Shown here: piece by piece, positions 26,692 through 36,283 of the stretch
Layout of the letters: every line of letters starts with the position of its first letter
Position numbering within the stretch: the stretch's first letter is position 1
Source of the DNA: Devosia sp. XK-2
GTDB taxonomy: Bacteria > Pseudomonadota > Alphaproteobacteria > Rhizobiales > Devosiaceae
DNA: 64,000 nucleotides
Direction: 5' to 3'
Assembly: GCF_037113415.1 (NCBI RefSeq)
Contig: NZ_CP146608.1
Location: forward strand, 2,004,501 to 2,068,500
Position numbers and translations under genes: made by a program
Notes under the pieces: model-generated
Told to the model about the DNA's origin: nothing
The model's input: the letters and a program-made list of their open reading frames with translations, nothing else
Database searches by the model: none

Positions 26692-27696
26692 TCAGGTCTC
26701 CTTGAGCGAATAGGTTTTGAACCAGGCGACGAATTTGTCGATCCCCTCGTCCAGCGACGTGTCCGGCAATTCGCCGACCAATGCCTGCAACAGGCTCGTG
26801 TCCGCCTGGGTGGCAATCACGTCCCCCGGCTGCATGGGCAGCATGTTCAGTTTTGCCTTGGTTCCCATGGCCCTTTCGAGCGAAGCGATGAAATCCATCA
26901 ACTCAACGGGCCGGCCACCGCCGATATTGAGCAGGCGAAACGGCGCCACCGCCGAAAGGCTGTCGCCCGCAACCGGCTGTCCCATGACCGGCGCCCGAGT
27001 CATGATCGCCTCCATGGCCGCCGTCAGGTCCTCGACATAGGTAAAGTCCCGCCGCATCTGCCCATTGCCATAAACGTCAATAGCTTCGCCCGCTGCAATG
27101 GCATGGGCAAATTTGAAGAGAGCCATGTCCGGCCGCCCATAGGGTCCGTAGACCGTAAAGAACCGCAAACAGGTCGCAGGGATCGACCACAAATGCGAGT
27201 AGGAATGGACTAGGGCCTCGCCCGATTTCTTGGTGGCCGCGTACAGCGAAAGCGGGAAATCGGCGCGATCGGTCTCCGCATGGGGCATCGTCTGATTGCC
27301 ACCATAGACGGAGCTGGTGGACGCAAAGATCAGGTGCCGGGGCGGATGGCGCCGCAAGGTCTCAAGCAGATTGGCCGTGCCGACCACATTGGACTGAACA
27401 TAGCTTTGCGGGTTCTCGATGCTGTAGCGCACGCCCGGCTGGGCCGCGAGATGAAACACGATTTCGGCGCCCGCGGCGGCCACAAATGCTTCAAGCGCGC
27501 CGGCGTCCACAAGGTCAATGCGGCCGAAGCTGAACCGCTCGTGCACCTTCAGAAGCTCAAGCCGCGCCTGCTTGAGCGCCGGGTCGTAATAGCTTGTGAG
27601 CGCATCGAGCCCAACGACCTCGTGCCCGGCGGCAAGCAGCCGCTGGCTGAGATGGAACCCGATAAAGCCGGCAGCACCGGTCACCAGAACCTTCAC
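26692..27696 (-). CDS. UDP-glucuronate 4-epimerase-type NAD-dependent epimerase
   Basis: 334 residues from a GTG (27694-27696) preceded by AGGGGG. GAAGFIGFH is the NAD-binding motif; the ALTSYYDPALKQARLELL loop after the second strand is characteristic of the UDP-glucuronate 4-epimerase group rather than GalE, and STSSVYG plus Y-x3-K (YAATKKSGE) complete the site. It would make UDP-galacturonate from UDP-glucuronate. It lies 18 bases after UDP-glucose dehydrogenase, which supplies that substrate. Confidence 0.9.
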   Translation of the reverse strand: MKVLVTGAAGFIGFHLSQRLLAAGHEVVGLDALTSYYDPALKQARLELLKVHERFSFGRIDLVDAGALEAFVAAAGAEIVFHLAAQPGVRYSIENPQSYVQSNVVGTANLLETLRRHPPRHLIFASTSSVYGGNQTMPHAETDRADFPLSLYAATKKSGEALVHSYSHLWSIPATCLRFFTVYGPYGRPDMALFKFAHAIAAGEAIDVYGNGQMRRDFTYVEDLTAAMEAIMTRAPVMGQPVAGDSLSAVAPFRLLNIGGGRPVELMDFIASLERAMGTKAKLNMLPMQPGDVIATQADTSLLQALVGELPDTSLDEGIDKFVAWFKTYSLKET

Positions 27697-27714
27697 ACTG
27701 CGCCCCCTGCCATC

Positions 27715-29058
27715 CTATTCGGCGGCATCCGAAACCGGCTCGTTCAGACCAAACTCGGGCCGGCCAATGCTGACATAGGCAAAACCATGCCGGCGCATCT
27801 CATGGGGCCGATAGACGTTGCGCAGGTCGACAAAAACCGGCGCCTTCATTGTGGTTTTGAGGCGTTCGAGATCGAGCGAGCGGAATTCGTTCCACTCGGT
27901 CACCAGCACCACGGCATCGGCGCCCTCGGCCGCACCATAAGCGTTTTCGGCAAACGCGACATTTTCCACCAGATCGCGGGCCGCTTTCATGCCTTGCGGA
28001 TCGAAGGCCACGACTGTCGCGCCCCGGTCCTGCAGGCCGCGGATAATGTCGAGCGACGGCGCCTCGCGCATATCGTCGGTATTGGGCTTGAAGGTCAGCC
28101 CCAGCACGCCGATGGTTTTGCCGCGCACATCGCCGCCACAAGCCGCAATGATCTTGCGCGACATGGCGCGCTTGCGCTGGTCATTGATCGAGACGGTGGT
28201 TTCCACCAGCCGCATCGGGCTGCCGAAATCCTGGCCGATCTTGACGAGCGCGGTCGTATCCTTGGGGAAACACGATCCGCCATAGCCGGGGCCGGCATGC
28301 AGGAATTTGGCGCCGATCCGGTTGTCCAGGCCAATGCCGCGCGCCACTTCCTGCACATTGGCGCCCGCGGCCTCGCAGAGATCGGCCACTTCATTAATGA
28401 AGGTGATCTTCATGGCGAGGAAGGCATTGGCCGCATATTTGATGAGTTCGGACGTCCGGCGATCGGTGAACAGCAATGGCGCCTGATTGAGGTAAAGCGG
28501 GCGATAGACCTCGGTCATCACCTCGCGCGCCCGTTCGTCATCGATACCGACCACGATACGGTCCGGCCGCTTGAAATCATCGATAGCGGCGCCCTCGCGC
28601 AGGAATTCCGGGTTCGAGACCACGGCCACATCCGCCTCCGGACTGACCGTCTCGATGATACGAGCAACCTCGTCGCCCGTGCCAACCGGTACGGTGGACT
28701 TGGTGACCACCACGGTAAAGCCCGATACCGCCTCGGCCACTTCGCGCGCCACGGCATAGACATAGCTGAGATCAGCGTGACCATCCCCGCGCCGGCTCGG
28801 CGTGCCCACGGCAATGAACACCACATCGGCTTCAGCGACGGCAGTTGTAAGATCTGTGGTGAACCCCAGCCGCCCAGCGGTCACATTGGCATTCAAAAGC
28901 TCGGACAGGCCCGGCTCATAGATCGGCACCATGCCCTGTTCGAGTGCAGAGATCTTGCCCGCGTCCTTGTCGATACAGACCACATCATGCCCGAAATCAG
29001 CCAGGCAAACGCCGGTTACCAGGCCAACATAACCCGAGCCAACCATAGCAATCTTCAC
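27715..29058 (-). CDS. UDP-glucose 6-dehydrogenase
   Basis: 447 residues. I start at the GTG at 29056-29058 because GGAGG lies seven bases before it and the protein then opens with VKIAMVGSGYVGLV, the normal N-terminus; the ATG five codons upstream is part of the SD region. Catalytic Cys is in GGSCFPKD, with the NEVADLCEAAGANV and RIGAKFLHAGPGYGG blocks in place. It oxidises UDP-glucose twice to UDP-glucuronate with two NAD. First gene of a three-gene unit with the 4-epimerase and the phosphohexomutase. Confidence 0.96.
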   Translation of the reverse strand: MKIAMVGSGYVGLVTGVCLADFGHDVVCIDKDAGKISALEQGMVPIYEPGLSELLNANVTAGRLGFTTDLTTAVAEADVVFIAVGTPSRRGDGHADLSYVYAVAREVAEAVSGFTVVVTKSTVPVGTGDEVARIIETVSPEADVAVVSNPEFLREGAAIDDFKRPDRIVVGIDDERAREVMTEVYRPLYLNQAPLLFTDRRTSELIKYAANAFLAMKITFINEVADLCEAAGANVQEVARGIGLDNRIGAKFLHAGPGYGGSCFPKDTTALVKIGQDFGSPMRLVETTVSINDQRKRAMSRKIIAACGGDVRGKTIGVLGLTFKPNTDDMREAPSLDIIRGLQDRGATVVAFDPQGMKAARDLVENVAFAENAYGAAEGADAVVLVTEWNEFRSLDLERLKTTMKAPVFVDLRNVYRPHEMRRHGFAYVSIGRPEFGLNEPVSDAAE

Positions 29059-29189
29059 CGGGCAAACCTCCATTGCTGTGGACCGGGAGAACTACGCCGG
29101 GTTCCGTCCGCGCACGATACAAAGCACCGGATACAAATCAAATCCATGACACCAAATACAAGTCGGCCCTGCAAATACAGCAAATTCGG

Positions 29190-29621
29190 CTAGTCGGTAT
29201 CCGCAGGGCGCGACCGCAAGCGTTTGATCGAGCTGCGGCTGGTTTTTTTCTCCAACCGCCGCTTCTTTGACGCCAATGTCGGGCGGGTGGCAATGCGCGG
29301 CTTTGGCGGATGAACGCCCGCGCGCAACAATGCCACCAGCCGTTCCAACGCTTCAGCGCGATTGAGCGGCTGATCGCGATGGGCATTGGCGGTGATGACG
29401 ATAGTGCCATCCTTGGTAAGCCGGCTCCCGGCCAGGGCCGCCACCCGTCGCTTCATCGCCTCCGGAAGGCTGGTATTTTCCCTGAGGTTGAACCGCAATT
29501 GCACGGCGCTGGCGACCTTGTTGACATTCTGTCCGCCCGGGCCCGAGCCGCGCACAAAGCTCTCCTCGATTTCGGATGGATCAATGGTCAAGGCGCGGGT
29601 GATGTGAATTGGCTCGGCCAT
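29190..29621 (-). CDS. arfB: Alternative ribosome-rescue peptidyl-tRNA hydrolase ArfB (YaeJ)
   Basis: 143 residues, the expected length. The GGQ motif is at 29-31 in RGSGPGGQNVNKV, and the C-terminal 30 residues are strongly basic (KKRRLEKKTSRSSIKRLRSR), the tail that enters the mRNA channel of stalled ribosomes. It releases nascent chains from non-stop complexes. The short length and basic tail separate it from RF1/RF2. It lies on the same strand as thrS and the 74-residue gene, 50 bases further down. Confidence 0.95.
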   Translation of the reverse strand: MAEPIHITRALTIDPSEIEESFVRGSGPGGQNVNKVASAVQLRFNLRENTSLPEAMKRRVAALAGSRLTKDGTIVITANAHRDQPLNRAEALERLVALLRAGVHPPKPRIATRPTLASKKRRLEKKTSRSSIKRLRSRPADTD

Positions 29622-29671
29622 CGATCACTTGCTCCTTAGGGCTCGCGGCGCGTCCAGAGGAACGCCGCCCC

Positions 29672-29896
29672 TCAGCGCTTGGACCGGCCCGCGTACCAGA
29701 CTTCTTCGTCGTGAATGATGCGGCCCTTCTCGGTTGTCCGATACTTTCCCAGGCCCGCCTCTTCGATCCATTTCTTTTTCAGCATGCCGGCAAAGACCTT
29801 TTCGCCGATATCTTTGAAATCATCCGGGCCAAGAACATTGTCTTCGCCCAGATGGTAGAGAGCTTTCATCTCGCGGTTGGAAGGACGCTGCGGCAT
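29672..29896 (-). CDS. Small conserved-looking protein, possible winged-helix, coupled to thrS
   Basis: 74 residues, charged and soluble: a helix-rich N-terminal part (DDFKDIGEKVFAGMLKKKWIEE) followed by a short beta-hairpin-like section (KYRTTEKGRIIHDEEVWY). The order helix, helix, K-W-I-E, then Y-R-T-T-E-K-G-R resembles a compact winged helix, where T-x-K-G is a frequent feature. Its ATG overlaps the thrS stop (TGATG), so it is translationally coupled. Function unknown; I do not recognise a named family. Confidence 0.75.
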   Translation of the reverse strand: MPQRPSNREMKALYHLGEDNVLGPDDFKDIGEKVFAGMLKKKWIEEAGLGKYRTTEKGRIIHDEEVWYAGRSKR

Positions 29897-31887
29897 CAGG
29901 CGGCCTTTTCAGCGGCTTCCTTGAGGTCCGGCGGCGTGCCTTCGGCGATCAGGGATACCAGGGCATCCATAAACGGCTCGACCTTCTGCCCCTCGGTACC
30001 GAGGCGGCGCACCGACACAGTGCCCTCCTCAGCCTCACGCTTGCCCACCACGAACATCAGCGGCACCTTCTGCACCGAATGCTCGCGAACCTTGTAATTG
30101 ATCTTCTCGTTGCGCGTGTCGATCTCGGCTCGGATACCGGCGTCGCGAAGCTGACGGACCAGCTTTTCGGCATAGTCGTCGGCCTCGGACACGATGGTGG
30201 CCACGACAACCTGGGTCGGCGCCAACCACATCGGCATCTTGCCGGCATAGTTCTCGATCAGGATGCCAATAAAGCGCTCCAGCGACCCCAGAATGGCCCG
30301 GTGCAGCATGACCGCATATTGGCGCGAGCCGTCCTCGGCCACATAGGTCGCATCGAGCCGCTCGGGCAGCACATAGTCGAGTTGCAGCGTGCCCACCTGC
30401 CAGGACCGGCCAATGGCGTCCTTCAAATGGAATTCGAGCTTGGGTGCATAAAAGGCCCCCTCGCCTTCGGCGATCTCGAAATCATAGCCGGTTGCCCGCA
30501 AAGCGTCGCCCAGTGCTTTCTCGGCCGCGTCCCAGCGCTCGATGGTGCCACCGAACTTTTCCGGCCGCGTGGCGAGTTTGATGACGACATTGTCGAAGCC
30601 CATATGGCCATAGACCGAGTAGAGCAGATGCACGAAATGCTCGGTCTCGGACTGGATCTGGTCTTCGCGGCAGAAGATATGCGCATCGTCCTGCGTCATC
30701 TGCCGCACGCGCATCAGCCCATGCAGGGCGCCATGCGCCTCGTTACGATGGCAACAGCCAAATTCCGCCATGCGCAGAGGCAGATCGCGGTAAGACTTGA
30801 TGCCTTGGTTGAAGATCTGCACATGCGCCGGACAGTTCATCGGCTTCAGGGCGAGATAGTCGACATCCCCTGAGACAACCGGCCCCTCTTCCTCGGTATT
30901 GGGAATCTCGTCAGGCACCACGAACATGTTTTCGCGATATTTTCCCCAATGCCCGGACTGCTCCCAGAACTTGGCATGCATCAGCTGAGGCGTCTTGACC
31001 TCTTGATAGCCCGACTTGTTCAGGCGCCGGCGGATATAGGCTTCCATCTGATTGTAGATGACAAAACCGCGCGGATGCCAGAACACCGAGCCCTGCGCCT
31101 CTTCCTGCAGGTGGAACAGGTCCAGATCGCGGCCGATCTTGCGATGGTCGCGTTTTTCCGCCTCTTCCATCATCGTGAGATAGGCGTCGAGCTCTTCCCT
31201 GGTGGCGAAAGCCGTCCCATAGATGCGGCTCAACACCGGGCGATTGCTGTCGCCCCTCCAATAGGCACCTGCCACCTTGGTCAGCTTGAAGGCCTGGCCG
31301 ACATCCTTGACGGTGCGCATATGCGGACCGCGGCAGAGGTCCTTCCACTGGCCTTGGCTATACATCTTGATCGATTGATCGGCCGGAATTGCGTCCACGA
31401 GCTCGACCTTGAAAGCCTCGCCCTTGGTCTCAAACCAGCTCTTGGCCTGATCGCGCGACCAGACTTCCTTGGTAAAGGCAGCGCCGCGCTCGATGATCTC
31501 GGCCATCTTCTTTTCGATGACGCGCAGCTCGTCCTCGGTGAACGGGCCGGCTTCGCGATAAAAATCGTAGTAAAAGCCGTTCTCGATCACCGGGCCAATG
31601 GTGACCTGCGTATCAGGCCAAAGCTCCTGCACCGCCTCGGCCAGCACATGCGCGGCATCGTGGCGGATCAGTTCCAGCACGTCCTGCGAGCCACTATCGC
31701 GCGTCACGAACTCGATCTTGCCGTCGGCCTCCAGCGCGTCGGACAAATCCGACAACACGCCATTCCAGCGCATGGCCACCGTCTTCTTGGCCAGGCTCTT
31801 GGAGATCCCTTCAACGATCTCGGTGCCGGTAGTGCCGCGCGAATAGTCGCGAGCAGCACCATCGGGGAACGTCACCTTGATCGACAT
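29896..31887 (-). CDS. thrS: Threonine--tRNA ligase
   Basis: 663 residues with the full domain order: TGS domain (about 1-60), editing domain with H76-x3-H80 (HDAAH), class II catalytic core with the zinc ligand Cys in [19 protein letters not shown] and motif 3 ([12 protein letters not shown]), then the anticodon-binding domain ([12 protein letters not shown] to the end). It charges tRNA-Thr in the cytoplasm. SD GGAGA is six bases before the ATG. No thrS operator or T-box is recognisable upstream. Confidence 0.98.
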   Translation of the reverse strand: MSIKVTFPDGAARDYSRGTTGTEIVEGISKSLAKKTVAMRWNGVLSDLSDALEADGKIEFVTRDSGSQDVLELIRHDAAHVLAEAVQELWPDTQVTIGPVIENGFYYDFYREAGPFTEDELRVIEKKMAEIIERGAAFTKEVWSRDQAKSWFETKGEAFKVELVDAIPADQSIKMYSQGQWKDLCRGPHMRTVKDVGQAFKLTKVAGAYWRGDSNRPVLSRIYGTAFATREELDAYLTMMEEAEKRDHRKIGRDLDLFHLQEEAQGSVFWHPRGFVIYNQMEAYIRRRLNKSGYQEVKTPQLMHAKFWEQSGHWGKYRENMFVVPDEIPNTEEEGPVVSGDVDYLALKPMNCPAHVQIFNQGIKSYRDLPLRMAEFGCCHRNEAHGALHGLMRVRQMTQDDAHIFCREDQIQSETEHFVHLLYSVYGHMGFDNVVIKLATRPEKFGGTIERWDAAEKALGDALRATGYDFEIAEGEGAFYAPKLEFHLKDAIGRSWQVGTLQLDYVLPERLDATYVAEDGSRQYAVMLHRAILGSLERFIGILIENYAGKMPMWLAPTQVVVATIVSEADDYAEKLVRQLRDAGIRAEIDTRNEKINYKVREHSVQKVPLMFVVGKREAEEGTVSVRRLGTEGQKVEPFMDALVSLIAEGTPPDLKEAAEKAA

Positions 31888-31984
31888 TTTAGGTCTCCAT
31901 AAATTCAGATTGTCGCGCCTTCCACAAAGCGCGCGGCCGCTGCCTTAGCATGAAAAGCGCCAAATGCCAGCCTCAACCTGGCGA

Positions 31985-32386
31985 TCAGCCCGGCAAGCCC
32001 TCGAATTGCGGCAGATCATCGGCGATCTCATACCATGGCGCCTTGGACGCCACGAACATGTGAAACGATGGGCGCACGCCCGGATCGTCTACAAGTGTTC
32101 CCATGGCAACATGGGTATTTCCATTCTCGGCAATCACCGAATAGAGGAACGATCCGCACGTACCGCAATGGACGTCGTGATTGTCTGGGGGGTTGCCGTA
32201 GATAAGCAATGCGTCTTCGCCCTTGGTCAGCCGCAGCTTGCCGGTCCTTATTGCCGCCATGGGTTTGAAGGCCGAACCGGTCGCGCGCCTGCATTGCGAG
32301 CAATGGCAGTAAAAGGCCGCATCGAAGGCGTCTTCCACGTCATAGGTCGTTGCGCCGCAAAGGCAGCTACCCCTCAACATGGTCAT
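31985..32386 (-). CDS. GFA-family protein (glutathione-dependent formaldehyde-activating fold)
   Basis: 133 residues from the ATG at 32384-32386 with GGAAAGGG upstream; a longer frame to 32605 overlaps yidD and is a shadow. Zinc-binding cysteines are visible as RGSCLCGA, CHCSQC and HCGTCGSF. The GFA fold binds zinc and is named for S-hydroxymethylglutathione synthase, but most short members have no proven substrate. It begins inside the last 20 bases of yidD, so it is the last gene of that unit. Confidence 0.9.
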   Translation of the reverse strand: MTMLRGSCLCGATTYDVEDAFDAAFYCHCSQCRRATGSAFKPMAAIRTGKLRLTKGEDALLIYGNPPDNHDVHCGTCGSFLYSVIAENGNTHVAMGTLVDDPGVRPSFHMFVASKAPWYEIADDLPQFEGLPG

Positions 32387-32708
32387 GTCCCTTTCCTCTC
32401 CACCGCCCATAGCGCCACGGCAAATACCATCGCCCGGCCTCAGGAAGCACGCCCGGTACCGGATCGTAGCCATGCGTTCCGCCGGGCCGGCAGCGCCAGA
32501 AACGGGCCAGACCCATCCAGCCGCCGGGCCAGAAGCCGAACCGCCAGATCGCCTCGCTGGTAAACTCCGAGCAGGTTGGCAGGTGCCGGCAGGTCCGCCC
32601 GGCAAAGGCCGAGAGGGTGTAGCGGTAGACCGTGATCAGGAATACGGCAACCAGCTTGAACGGGAAGTCGATGACCCGCCACATCACATTGGTGATTCTA
32701 TGCATCAA
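32367..32708 (-). CDS. yidD: Membrane protein insertion efficiency factor YidD
   Basis: 113 residues, in the usual range. The diagnostic YRYTLSAFAGRTCRHLPTCSEFTSEAI block (about residues 28-54) with two conserved cysteines is present after an amphipathic N-terminus, and the C-terminal part has the WRCRPGGTHGYDPVP motif. It assists YidC-dependent insertion at the inner membrane. In many bacteria yidD sits with rpmH/rnpA; here it overlaps the IscU-like gene by four bases and the GFA gene by 20. Confidence 0.96.
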   Translation of the reverse strand: MMHRITNVMWRVIDFPFKLVAVFLITVYRYTLSAFAGRTCRHLPTCSEFTSEAIWRFGFWPGGWMGLARFWRCRPGGTHGYDPVPGVLPEAGRWYLPWRYGRWRGKGHDHVEG

Positions 32709-33157
32709 CCCGAAGCCGCAACCGATTGGGCCGACTCCACCTTTTCCAACGCCGCCGCCACCGCATCGAAGACGAGCAGGGTCGACATATGTCGCGCCGG
32801 ATAATCCCTGACCGGCTCAAGATATTTGAGGTCTTCCCACCTGCCGCCCGGCGGCGCACCCTCGGCCTTGAGCATGTCATGCATGGTCTGCCGCAGGGCA
32901 AGGAACTCCGCGACCGGCGTGCCTACAACCTCGCGCGCCACCACCGCAGCCGAGGTTTGCCCCAACGCGCATGCGGAAATGTCGTGGCCATAGTCCACGA
33001 TCACGCCATCTTTGACGACAAGATCGACCTCGATGACGGAGCCGCAAACCCTGCTGACTTTCCTGGCCGAAGCGTCAGGCTGGTCCAGCCGCCCGGGCTG
33101 CAGGGCATTGCCCGCCAAATCGAGTATCTTTTCGGAATAGAGATCGCTTAGCTCCAT
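32705..33157 (-). CDS. IscU/NifU-N-like iron-sulphur scaffold protein with two cysteines
   Basis: 150 residues of the NifU_N/IscU fold, with cysteines at 38 (RVCGS) and 63 (ISACALG) in the places of the first two ligands. The third conserved cysteine of canonical IscU is absent; I find no other cysteine in the protein. The family assembles Fe-S clusters in the cytoplasm, but this two-Cys subtype may have a different role. It is divergent from folE across 151 bases and coupled to yidD by an ATGA overlap. Confidence 0.88.
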   Translation of the reverse strand: MELSDLYSEKILDLAGNALQPGRLDQPDASARKVSRVCGSVIEVDLVVKDGVIVDYGHDISACALGQTSAAVVAREVVGTPVAEFLALRQTMHDMLKAEGAPPGGRWEDLKYLEPVRDYPARHMSTLLVFDAVAAALEKVESAQSVAASG

Positions 33158-33222
33158 AATCCCGACAATTCTGTTTCTTGTTCCGGTCTCGTTCCCCTTC
33201 TATATAGGAGGTCTCCATTCGA

Positions 33223-33258
33223 GTGTCAGGAGTTTGTGCTCCTGTCGAAATCTGACAC
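33223..33258 (+). promoter_or_regulatory. Nested inverted repeat in the folE leader
   Basis: GTGTCAG (33223-33229) is complementary to CTGACAC (33252-33258), and AGGAG (33228-33232) to CTCCT (33239-33243). The two helices share bases 33228-33229 and so may be alternatives. A TATATA at about 33201 upstream could be a -10 element. Structure is seen; function is not known. Confidence 0.35.
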
Positions 33259-33308
33259 GTCGTTCGTCGCGTAATGAGAAGCGGTCGCAGCGCAAGGAGC
33301 CGAACCCC

Positions 33309-33929
33309 ATGGATGCACGAGTTAAGCCACTGACGGTCACGCCCGCCAGCGCCCCCGTGAATCGCCCCAGCCGCGAGGAGGCCGAGGCCGCCGTGCGCAC
33401 GCTCATCGCATGGGCCGGCGATGATCCGACCCGCGAGGGTCTGTTGGAAACCCCGGCGCGCGTCACCAAGGCCTATGGCGAACTATTCGCGGGCTACGAT
33501 CAGAACGCCGGCACGGTTCTGGCCAAAACCTTCAAGGAAGTGGGCGGCTATGACGATCTGGTGCTGGTAAAGGGCATTCCCTTTTACGCCCATTGCGAAC
33601 ACCACATGGTGCCCTTCTTCGGCCAGGCCCATATCGCCTATCTGCCGCATGATGGCGTGGTCGGGCTCTCCAAGCTGGCGCGACTGGTGGAAGTCTATGC
33701 CCGTCGCCTGCAGACGCAGGAAACCATGACCGCCCAGATCATCGATGCCATCAACGAAAATCTGGGGCCTCGTGGCGCCGCCGTGATGTTGGAAGCCGAG
33801 CATATGTGCATGACCATGCGCGGCGTGAAGGCTCACGACGTCAAGACCGTCACCCATCGCTTCACTGGCGTCTTTGCCGAGGATCGCGCCGAGCAAGACC
33901 GGTTCTTTGCCATGGTCGGGCAGCGCTAG
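33309..33929 (+). CDS. folE: GTP cyclohydrolase I
   Basis: 206 residues from the ATG at 33309, with AAGGAG nine bases upstream; the longer frame to 33234 is not supported. Zinc ligands are Cys96 and His98/His99 in [11 protein letters not shown], with a second cysteine in [10 protein letters not shown], and [12 protein letters not shown] near the N-terminus is typical. It converts GTP to dihydroneopterin triphosphate for folate synthesis. Divergent from the IscU-like gene, a neighbourhood common in Hyphomicrobiales. Confidence 0.97.
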   Translation: MDARVKPLTVTPASAPVNRPSREEAEAAVRTLIAWAGDDPTREGLLETPARVTKAYGELFAGYDQNAGTVLAKTFKEVGGYDDLVLVKGIPFYAHCEHHMVPFFGQAHIAYLPHDGVVGLSKLARLVEVYARRLQTQETMTAQIIDAINENLGPRGAAVMLEAEHMCMTMRGVKAHDVKTVTHRFTGVFAEDRAEQDRFFAMVGQR

Positions 33930-34022
33930 GTCGATATAGGCGCTTGCCCGCAAGGACAAGCGCGATCAAATGCGCCCGTCCTCGATATGGCATAGACTAC
34001 TCGTCTCAAACGGGTCTGTGCC

Positions 34023-34856
34023 ATGTCAGTTGTTTCAAAAATGCTCTGGGTCCTGGAAAGCCGCTCACGCGAGCCCCTGGGCCTGGACGAATTGGCTGCT
34101 GTCACCGGCAAGTCGCCAAGCTATCTCTCCCGCGTCTTTCCCCTGGTCACCGGCTATTCGGTCACCGCCTATCTCCGGGCGCGGCGGCTAAGCGATGCGG
34201 CACGCCGATTGGCCGAAGGCGCGCCCGACATCCTGTCGGTCGCTCTGGAAGCCGGCTACGGCTCGCATGAGGCATTCACACGCGCTTTTCGCGATCAGTT
34301 CGGCATCACGCCGCAAATGGTTCGTCAGCAGCGCAGTCTCAATGGGATTACCCTAGTGGAGCCTCTTAGAATGGATATTGCAGCCCCCGTCTCCATCAAG
34401 CCGCCACGGTTTGAAAATCGCCCCGAAATGATCTTTGCCGGCATTGCCGAGCAGCACCAGATGAACAATCCGGCCGGTCTGCCCGCCCAGTGGCAGCGCT
34501 TTCAGCCCTATATCGGCAATATAGACGGAGCCATCGCCGGCGCCGCCTATGGCCTTGTCGGTGAGATCGCCGACAACCGGTTCGACTACGTCGTTGCCGT
34601 CGAGATGCGTGCCGGAGCCGAAATCCCGACCGATCTAGAGCGCGTCTCGGTGCCGGCGATGAAATGGGCGCGTTTCAGCCATGGCGGCGACCTCTCGACT
34701 CTGCGCCAGAGCATTGGTGCCGCCGAGCAATGGCTAAGCGAAAACGGCCATGAGGCCAGCGAGGCCAATTTCAGCTTCCTTGAATATTACGGCCCCGGCT
34801 TCGACGCCCGGACGGGAAGCGGCGATATCGAGGTCTGGTTCGGCCTCAAGGCCTGA
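34023..34856 (+). CDS. AraC-family regulator with GyrI-like effector domain
   Basis: 277 residues. Two helix-turn-helix motifs occupy about residues 15-105 (LDELAAVTGKSPSYLSRVF and DILSVALEAGYGSHEAFTRAFRDQFG), followed after a linker by a GyrI-like/SOUL-type effector-binding domain (about 120-277) with AAPVSIKPPRFENRPEM. This N-terminal HTH plus C-terminal GyrI-like order is the Rob/SoxS-related arrangement that senses small hydrophobic molecules. Target genes are unknown; no promoter dyad was found upstream. Confidence 0.9.
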   Translation: MSVVSKMLWVLESRSREPLGLDELAAVTGKSPSYLSRVFPLVTGYSVTAYLRARRLSDAARRLAEGAPDILSVALEAGYGSHEAFTRAFRDQFGITPQMVRQQRSLNGITLVEPLRMDIAAPVSIKPPRFENRPEMIFAGIAEQHQMNNPAGLPAQWQRFQPYIGNIDGAIAGAAYGLVGEIADNRFDYVVAVEMRAGAEIPTDLERVSVPAMKWARFSHGGDLSTLRQSIGAAEQWLSENGHEASEANFSFLEYYGPGFDARTGSGDIEVWFGLKA

Positions 34857-34921
34857 GACCTTTCAATCCGCCATGATGCGCGCTAGAGCCTTTTGGACAC
34901 ATTCGAGCCCAGGTGCGCATC

Positions 34922-35371
34922 ATGGCCATCTTTTCCGACCCTGCAACGCTGGACCACGAAACGCTGGAAGAAGGCGCGACCTTCGCCCCGCGTTTCGACG
35001 CCCATGGGCTGATCACCGTTGTCACCATCGAGAATGGCAGCAATGACATCCTCATGGTCGCCCATATGAATGCCGAAACCCTCAAGCTGACGCTCGACAC
35101 CGGCATCGCCCATTATTGGTCCCGCTCGCGCAAGGCCATCTGGAAAAAGGGCGAGACCTCGGGTGAGCTTCAGGAAGTGGTCGAAATGCGCACCGATTGC
35201 GATCAGGACTGTCTGGTCATGACCGTGCGGCAGACCGGCCGCGGCGCCGCCTGCCATACCGGCCGCAAAAGCTGCTTTTATCGTCGCATCACCATCGACA
35301 ATGGCGAAACACGGTTGGAGGACACCGGCCTGCCCCGCCTGTTCGACCCCAAAACCGTCTATGGCGGCTAG
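34922..35371 (+). CDS. hisI: Phosphoribosyl-AMP cyclohydrolase
   Basis: 149 residues from the ATG at 34922 (a GTG three codons earlier is also possible). The conserved [17 protein letters not shown] start, [18 protein letters not shown] core and the metal site [10 protein letters not shown] plus [10 protein letters not shown] are all present. It opens the ring of phosphoribosyl-AMP in histidine synthesis. It is the monofunctional form without a fused HisE, as usual in Alphaproteobacteria. Its stop overlaps the convergent rhomboid gene by four bases. Confidence 0.97.
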   Translation: MAIFSDPATLDHETLEEGATFAPRFDAHGLITVVTIENGSNDILMVAHMNAETLKLTLDTGIAHYWSRSRKAIWKKGETSGELQEVVEMRTDCDQDCLVMTVRQTGRGAACHTGRKSCFYRRITIDNGETRLEDTGLPRLFDPKTVYGG

Positions 35372-36102
35372 CTCTTCCGCTCGAAAAACGGCACCAGGAA
35401 GAACCCGGCGGCAAAGCCGCCCAGATGGGCCTGCCAGGCAATCGAGAGCGAATTGCCGGTCAACAAGGGCACCAGAGGCACCGCGGCGTTGAGCGCCAGC
35501 CAGATGAGCGTGAAATAGCGCGACTGGGGCCGGATAAACACCTCGCGCATTGAGGCCAGCCGCCGCCCCAGAACGACACGCTCTCCCGTTTCGGGATGCT
35601 TGGCGATCAATACCGGCTGGAACATGAAGCGAATGGCCGCGCCTGTCAGCCCGGCCACGCCACCAGAGGCGCCGATCAGATAGACCTGGCTGTAAAGCGT
35701 CGTCGCCGCGAACAGCGCCGCCCCGGCAAAAGCCGAGATAAGGAACAGCACCAGCATCGGCACGGCCCCATAGCGCCGGGCCACCGGAGTTGCGAAAATG
35801 ACCAGCCAGGCCGCATTGATCAGCAGGTGATCCCAGCCCGCATGGAGGAAGGCATGGCTGAAGGGTGTCCAGATCAGCGGAATGGCAATGCCCGGCTCCA
35901 CCCCCGCCAGGACGATCCTGTAGGGGTGGAAAGCAAACCACAGCAGCAACTCCAACTGCCCGTCAGGATTAAGAATCAAGGTTGACGCCAGATGAACGGC
36001 CACCAGCACGCCGACCAGCGCGGTCACGGCGCCCGGCAGCAGGAAGACTGGTTCGCGCCCCTGAGGTCCCCCGGAAACGGGCATTTGCCCCTTTTCACTC
36101 AT
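35368..36102 (-). CDS. Rhomboid-family intramembrane serine protease
   Basis: 244 residues from the ATG at 36100-36102. About six membrane segments; catalytic Ser is in [12 protein letters not shown] and catalytic His in [14 protein letters not shown], with the [14 protein letters not shown] segment carrying the conserved His/Asn of loop regions. Rhomboids cut single-span membrane proteins within the inner membrane. The substrate is unknown. It is divergent from the PAS gene and convergent with hisI. Confidence 0.9.
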   Translation of the reverse strand: MSEKGQMPVSGGPQGREPVFLLPGAVTALVGVLVAVHLASTLILNPDGQLELLLWFAFHPYRIVLAGVEPGIAIPLIWTPFSHAFLHAGWDHLLINAAWLVIFATPVARRYGAVPMLVLFLISAFAGAALFAATTLYSQVYLIGASGGVAGLTGAAIRFMFQPVLIAKHPETGERVVLGRRLASMREVFIRPQSRYFTLIWLALNAAVPLVPLLTGNSLSIAWQAHLGGFAAGFFLVPFFERKS

Positions 36103-36283
36103 CCATGAAGTCCCCAGGCACAAGCAGACCGCCTGCCTGCTTCAGTTTTTCCACATTTGGCCACAGACGTTAACCTTAACTATTCTTTAAGCGCGCCTTT
36201 GGCGCTGCATTTTGCGATTGTCGGATAGCGCGGCGGGCCTCCTTAAGAGGACGCCTCAACGCCTCCAAATGCGGGTCCGAACG

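Noticed and set aside
27280..29193. 637-codon open frame opposite the epimerase and UDP-glucose dehydrogenase genes
   Set aside because: Long antisense frames are expected in this codon phase; composition is His/Arg-rich and unlike a real protein.
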